NCBI RefSeq assembly: GCF_048771995.1
Contig: NC_133063.1
Location: forward strand, 22,073,063-22,137,062
Source: Taeniopygia guttata
Lineage: Eukaryota > Chordata > Aves > Passeriformes > Estrildidae
Reading direction: 5' to 3'
Length of the DNA stretch: 64,000 bases
Numbering within the stretch: the first letter of the stretch is position 1; each line of letters starts with the position of its first letter. Below the pieces are notes generated by a model. That model had not been told where the DNA came from and ran no database searches. It saw only the letters and a list, made by a program, of their open reading frames with translations. The position numbers and the translations under genes are program-made. Shown piece after piece: positions 61,756 to 64,000 of this stretch.

Positions 61756-63679
61756 GCTGCTAATAAATCTAAGGTGCTTAATGGCCTCCATTAGCACAGT
61801 GTTTAACCACATCATAATCCTTAATATTTATCATCACTGCTCCATTGTAGGGTAAGAAAATGCTCTTATCATCATTTTACAGAGAGGGGACAAAAGCTGA
61901 GGAGATAAAATGACTGCCCTCAGGTCACAACAGAGCCTGTGGCAGAGACAAGATTTATCTTTCTTCTGGACCAAATTTTTTTGGATTAGTCAATAATCTG
62001 CACATGAAAGGGCTCAATGATACATATGCTTAGGCTCCAGTTTTGTAGAAGCTCATTCATGATAGTGTTAAGAAAAATTGTGTGTCTCACTCAGTCCCAT
62101 TTAAAAATTCCTGCTGAATTTAAATCAATCTTGACTAGCTGGACTTAAGCAACTGGGGTGTGTTTTTTCCCTCAGTCATTTAAATTGATTAATTATGTAG
62201 CACGTAACATCCATCCCTTGACATACAATTAAATTCTGCCCTGCTCTAACAGTCCACACTGGTGCTGCCCTTACAGACCTTCTTGTCACTGCACACCCTT
62301 ACTCCACTTTAACCTGTGGGCATTCTCTGCATTCAAAAAATAATTTTATTCAATGTTTAAGAAATAAGAAACAAGTCTTGCAATCCTCTTTGGGTAATGG
62401 GTAATTTTTTTGTGTAGATTTAATCAGGTATTGATGAAAGATTGTGTCCCAAGTATAAAGAAAGAGGATTTTTGCAGTAAGCAGTACCATTAGTTACACT
62501 AACCCTAGGGTACTCGTGTACATTCAGAAACCCTCCTCTTCACCGTAATAGAGTCTCTGACAGCAAAACTCAGAGAGCGCTAACATCCAAATAAAATTAT
62601 TGCACTTCCAGGTAGTGGGACTGAAGTCCCACACAATATGCACTCTCATAATTCATTGCAAAGCACTTACCCATATTCTCCACAATTGGAAGATTTTTTT
62701 AAAAAATACTGTAACTCACAGAAAAGAGGCCCCTGTTCTGCAAGTAAGTAAGCAAGAGGGCAACTCCACTTGGGAAAGGTGTATAAAACTGTAAAAATAG
62801 AGATCAGTATTAGAAGAGGGAAGACACTGTGGAAAACAGAATTTTTTTATCAGCCTAGAATGAAGACTCCCCAGAACTCTTAACAGAGGAGCAAGAAACT
62901 TACTTACTTTTGCTGGAAAAATTTCTGGTGTACCCTTTAGCCATAAAACTTGTCTGCCCTGTAAGACAGGCACATAACCACTGCAAAAATCTCCTTTTGC
63001 TGTATTTTGTCACTTATATAAGTGATATTGCAAGTTCATATGAGTAAACTTGAAACCTCTCTAGTATTCTGCTATTTATACATAGATAGGTAAGTTCTTC
63101 CAGCTTATTGACATTCCCACAAACTACTCATAATATACCTTACAGCACCTTTAATGTGCATGACTGAAAACTGAAAAACTGTTCTTGCACACAAATGGCA
63201 ACATGACTTTTCTATCCCTCCTGAATGAAGTCAAAACACTATTTTGCATGTGGTGTTCCTTAGTGGATAGTCATTGAGATATCTATTAATGCCCTTGTTC
63301 AGTTTGTTTCCAGTAAATTTCAGTGGTTTTCACTTCTTTAACTCAAACTGTTAGTTTCATGAGCACCACAAACCTACACGAGTGTTTTCATCCCTTGACA
63401 CACATGCTGTGGCTCACAGTTCCACCCATTTTGATCATATTTCTACCTCCTCCTCTGCCTGAACTCTAGTGACCCACTGTTATGCAAAACCTGAAACAAT
63501 TTGGTGTGCTTTTTCTGAGAGGTGATGAGAGCATGACTCTTGGAACAGACACACTGGGAGTATCCAACAGCCATGGCATCTGTGTGGCCTGAAATAGCTC
63601 CTAATTTACTGCTGAAAGGAATTGTTTAAGTGTGTCTGTGCTCTCTAATGGATAATATCAGAAATAATGAAATATGCAT

Positions 63680-64000
63680 TGTTGCGGTGTGATTTCATGG
63701 TTAACCCCCGAACCCTGGTTCCTCCCCTGAAGGTGTCCTCCCAGGTGTGTCAACCACTCCTCCTTTCCCCACCTTGACCCCTGCCAGCCCTGTCTGTCAC
63801 TCCTGGCATTCCAGAAGGGCATTGAGGGATTGGGCAGGTTCAAAAGATGCCCTCCACCCCCAGGGGCCATTGGGCCATCCAGGTGTCCTTTGTCCCCTGA
63901 GACCTCCTCTCCCATACCTGGCTGCTGGCTCCCCATGCCTTCCCCCTTCCCTCCCCCAGATAAAAGAGGGAACCACTGCGGTCTGGAGCTCTGCTGGAGC
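63680..64000 (+). mobile_element. 5' part of an endogenous retrovirus LTR, cut by the window edge
   Basis: It begins TGTTGCGGTGTGATT, runs through a C-rich, G+C-rich U3-like region and reaches a TATA-type box (GATAAAAGAGG, near 63960) followed by an R-like start before the window ends. The base composition is unlike the surrounding intron and the copy looks little decayed, suggesting a fairly recent songbird-type insertion. Whether it is a solo LTR or the start of a provirus cannot be seen. Confidence 0.6.

Larger units (their letters stand above)
58137..64000 (-). other. PLPPR1: PLPPR1 upstream intron (partial)
   Basis: At least 5.9 kb of intron before the residue-22 exon. I searched for a - strand segment coding the family N terminus (MAV-NNTQRSYSIIP) and did not find it. 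Contents: a CpG-rich patch at 58338-58500, three CR1 fragments, a 14-bp stem-loop at 61713-61755 and an LTR running off the right edge. Confidence 0.6.

Noticed and set aside
63533-63580. A - strand ATG-GCT-GTT-GGA (Met-Ala-Val-Gly) resembling the PLPPR1 N terminus
   Set aside because: The match stops after four residues; what follows (Tyr-Ser-Gln-Cys...) is unlike the family N terminus and lacks a fitting splice donor, so it is chance.

Overview
The window is vertebrate nuclear DNA, almost certainly from a bird and probably a songbird. The genes are split by GT-AG introns, the DNA is A+T-rich outside exons and CpG patches, and the interspersed repeats are CR1 LINE fragments, the main bird retroposon, plus retrovirus-like LTRs. 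No bacterial, phage, CRISPR or other exotic system is present. The gene order PGAP4 - ALDOB - MRPL50 - PLPPR1 is the inverted equivalent of human 9q31. ALDOB is a classical Z-linked gene in chicken, so Z linkage is likely here too, but that is inference.

Layout. 1-1416: upstream flank. 1517-2734: PGAP4 (TMEM246), a single coding exon on +. 2735-11.8 kb: intergenic DNA with a 406-nt all-purine microsatellite, a 117-nt pure G/T tract and a perfect 19-bp hairpin. 11.8-21.9 kb: ALDOB on +, with CCAAT and TATA boxes, a non-coding first exon, a 6.3-kb first intron carrying an old CR1, and eight coding exons that rebuild the full 364-residue liver aldolase. 23.9-25.6 kb: MRPL50 on +, two coding exons behind a CpG island with a ZNF143-type site. 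28.5-58.1 kb and beyond: PLPPR1 on -, six coding exons giving residues 22-325. Its first coding exon was not found and presumably lies past base 64000. The PLPPR1 introns hold most of the CR1 pieces, a duplicated dispersed repeat, two LTR-like elements, short hairpins and an isolated CpG-rich patch just upstream of the 58-kb exon.

The genes do not form one pathway. PGAP4 is a Golgi GPI-glycan GalNAc transferase, ALDOB a hepatic and renal fructose/glycolysis enzyme, MRPL50 a mitochondrial large-subunit ribosomal protein, and PLPPR1 a neuronal membrane protein of the LPP-related family. PGAP4, ALDOB and MRPL50 are co-directional; MRPL50 and PLPPR1 converge tail to tail. All exon boundaries were assigned by eye from splice consensus, phase and remembered human proteins.
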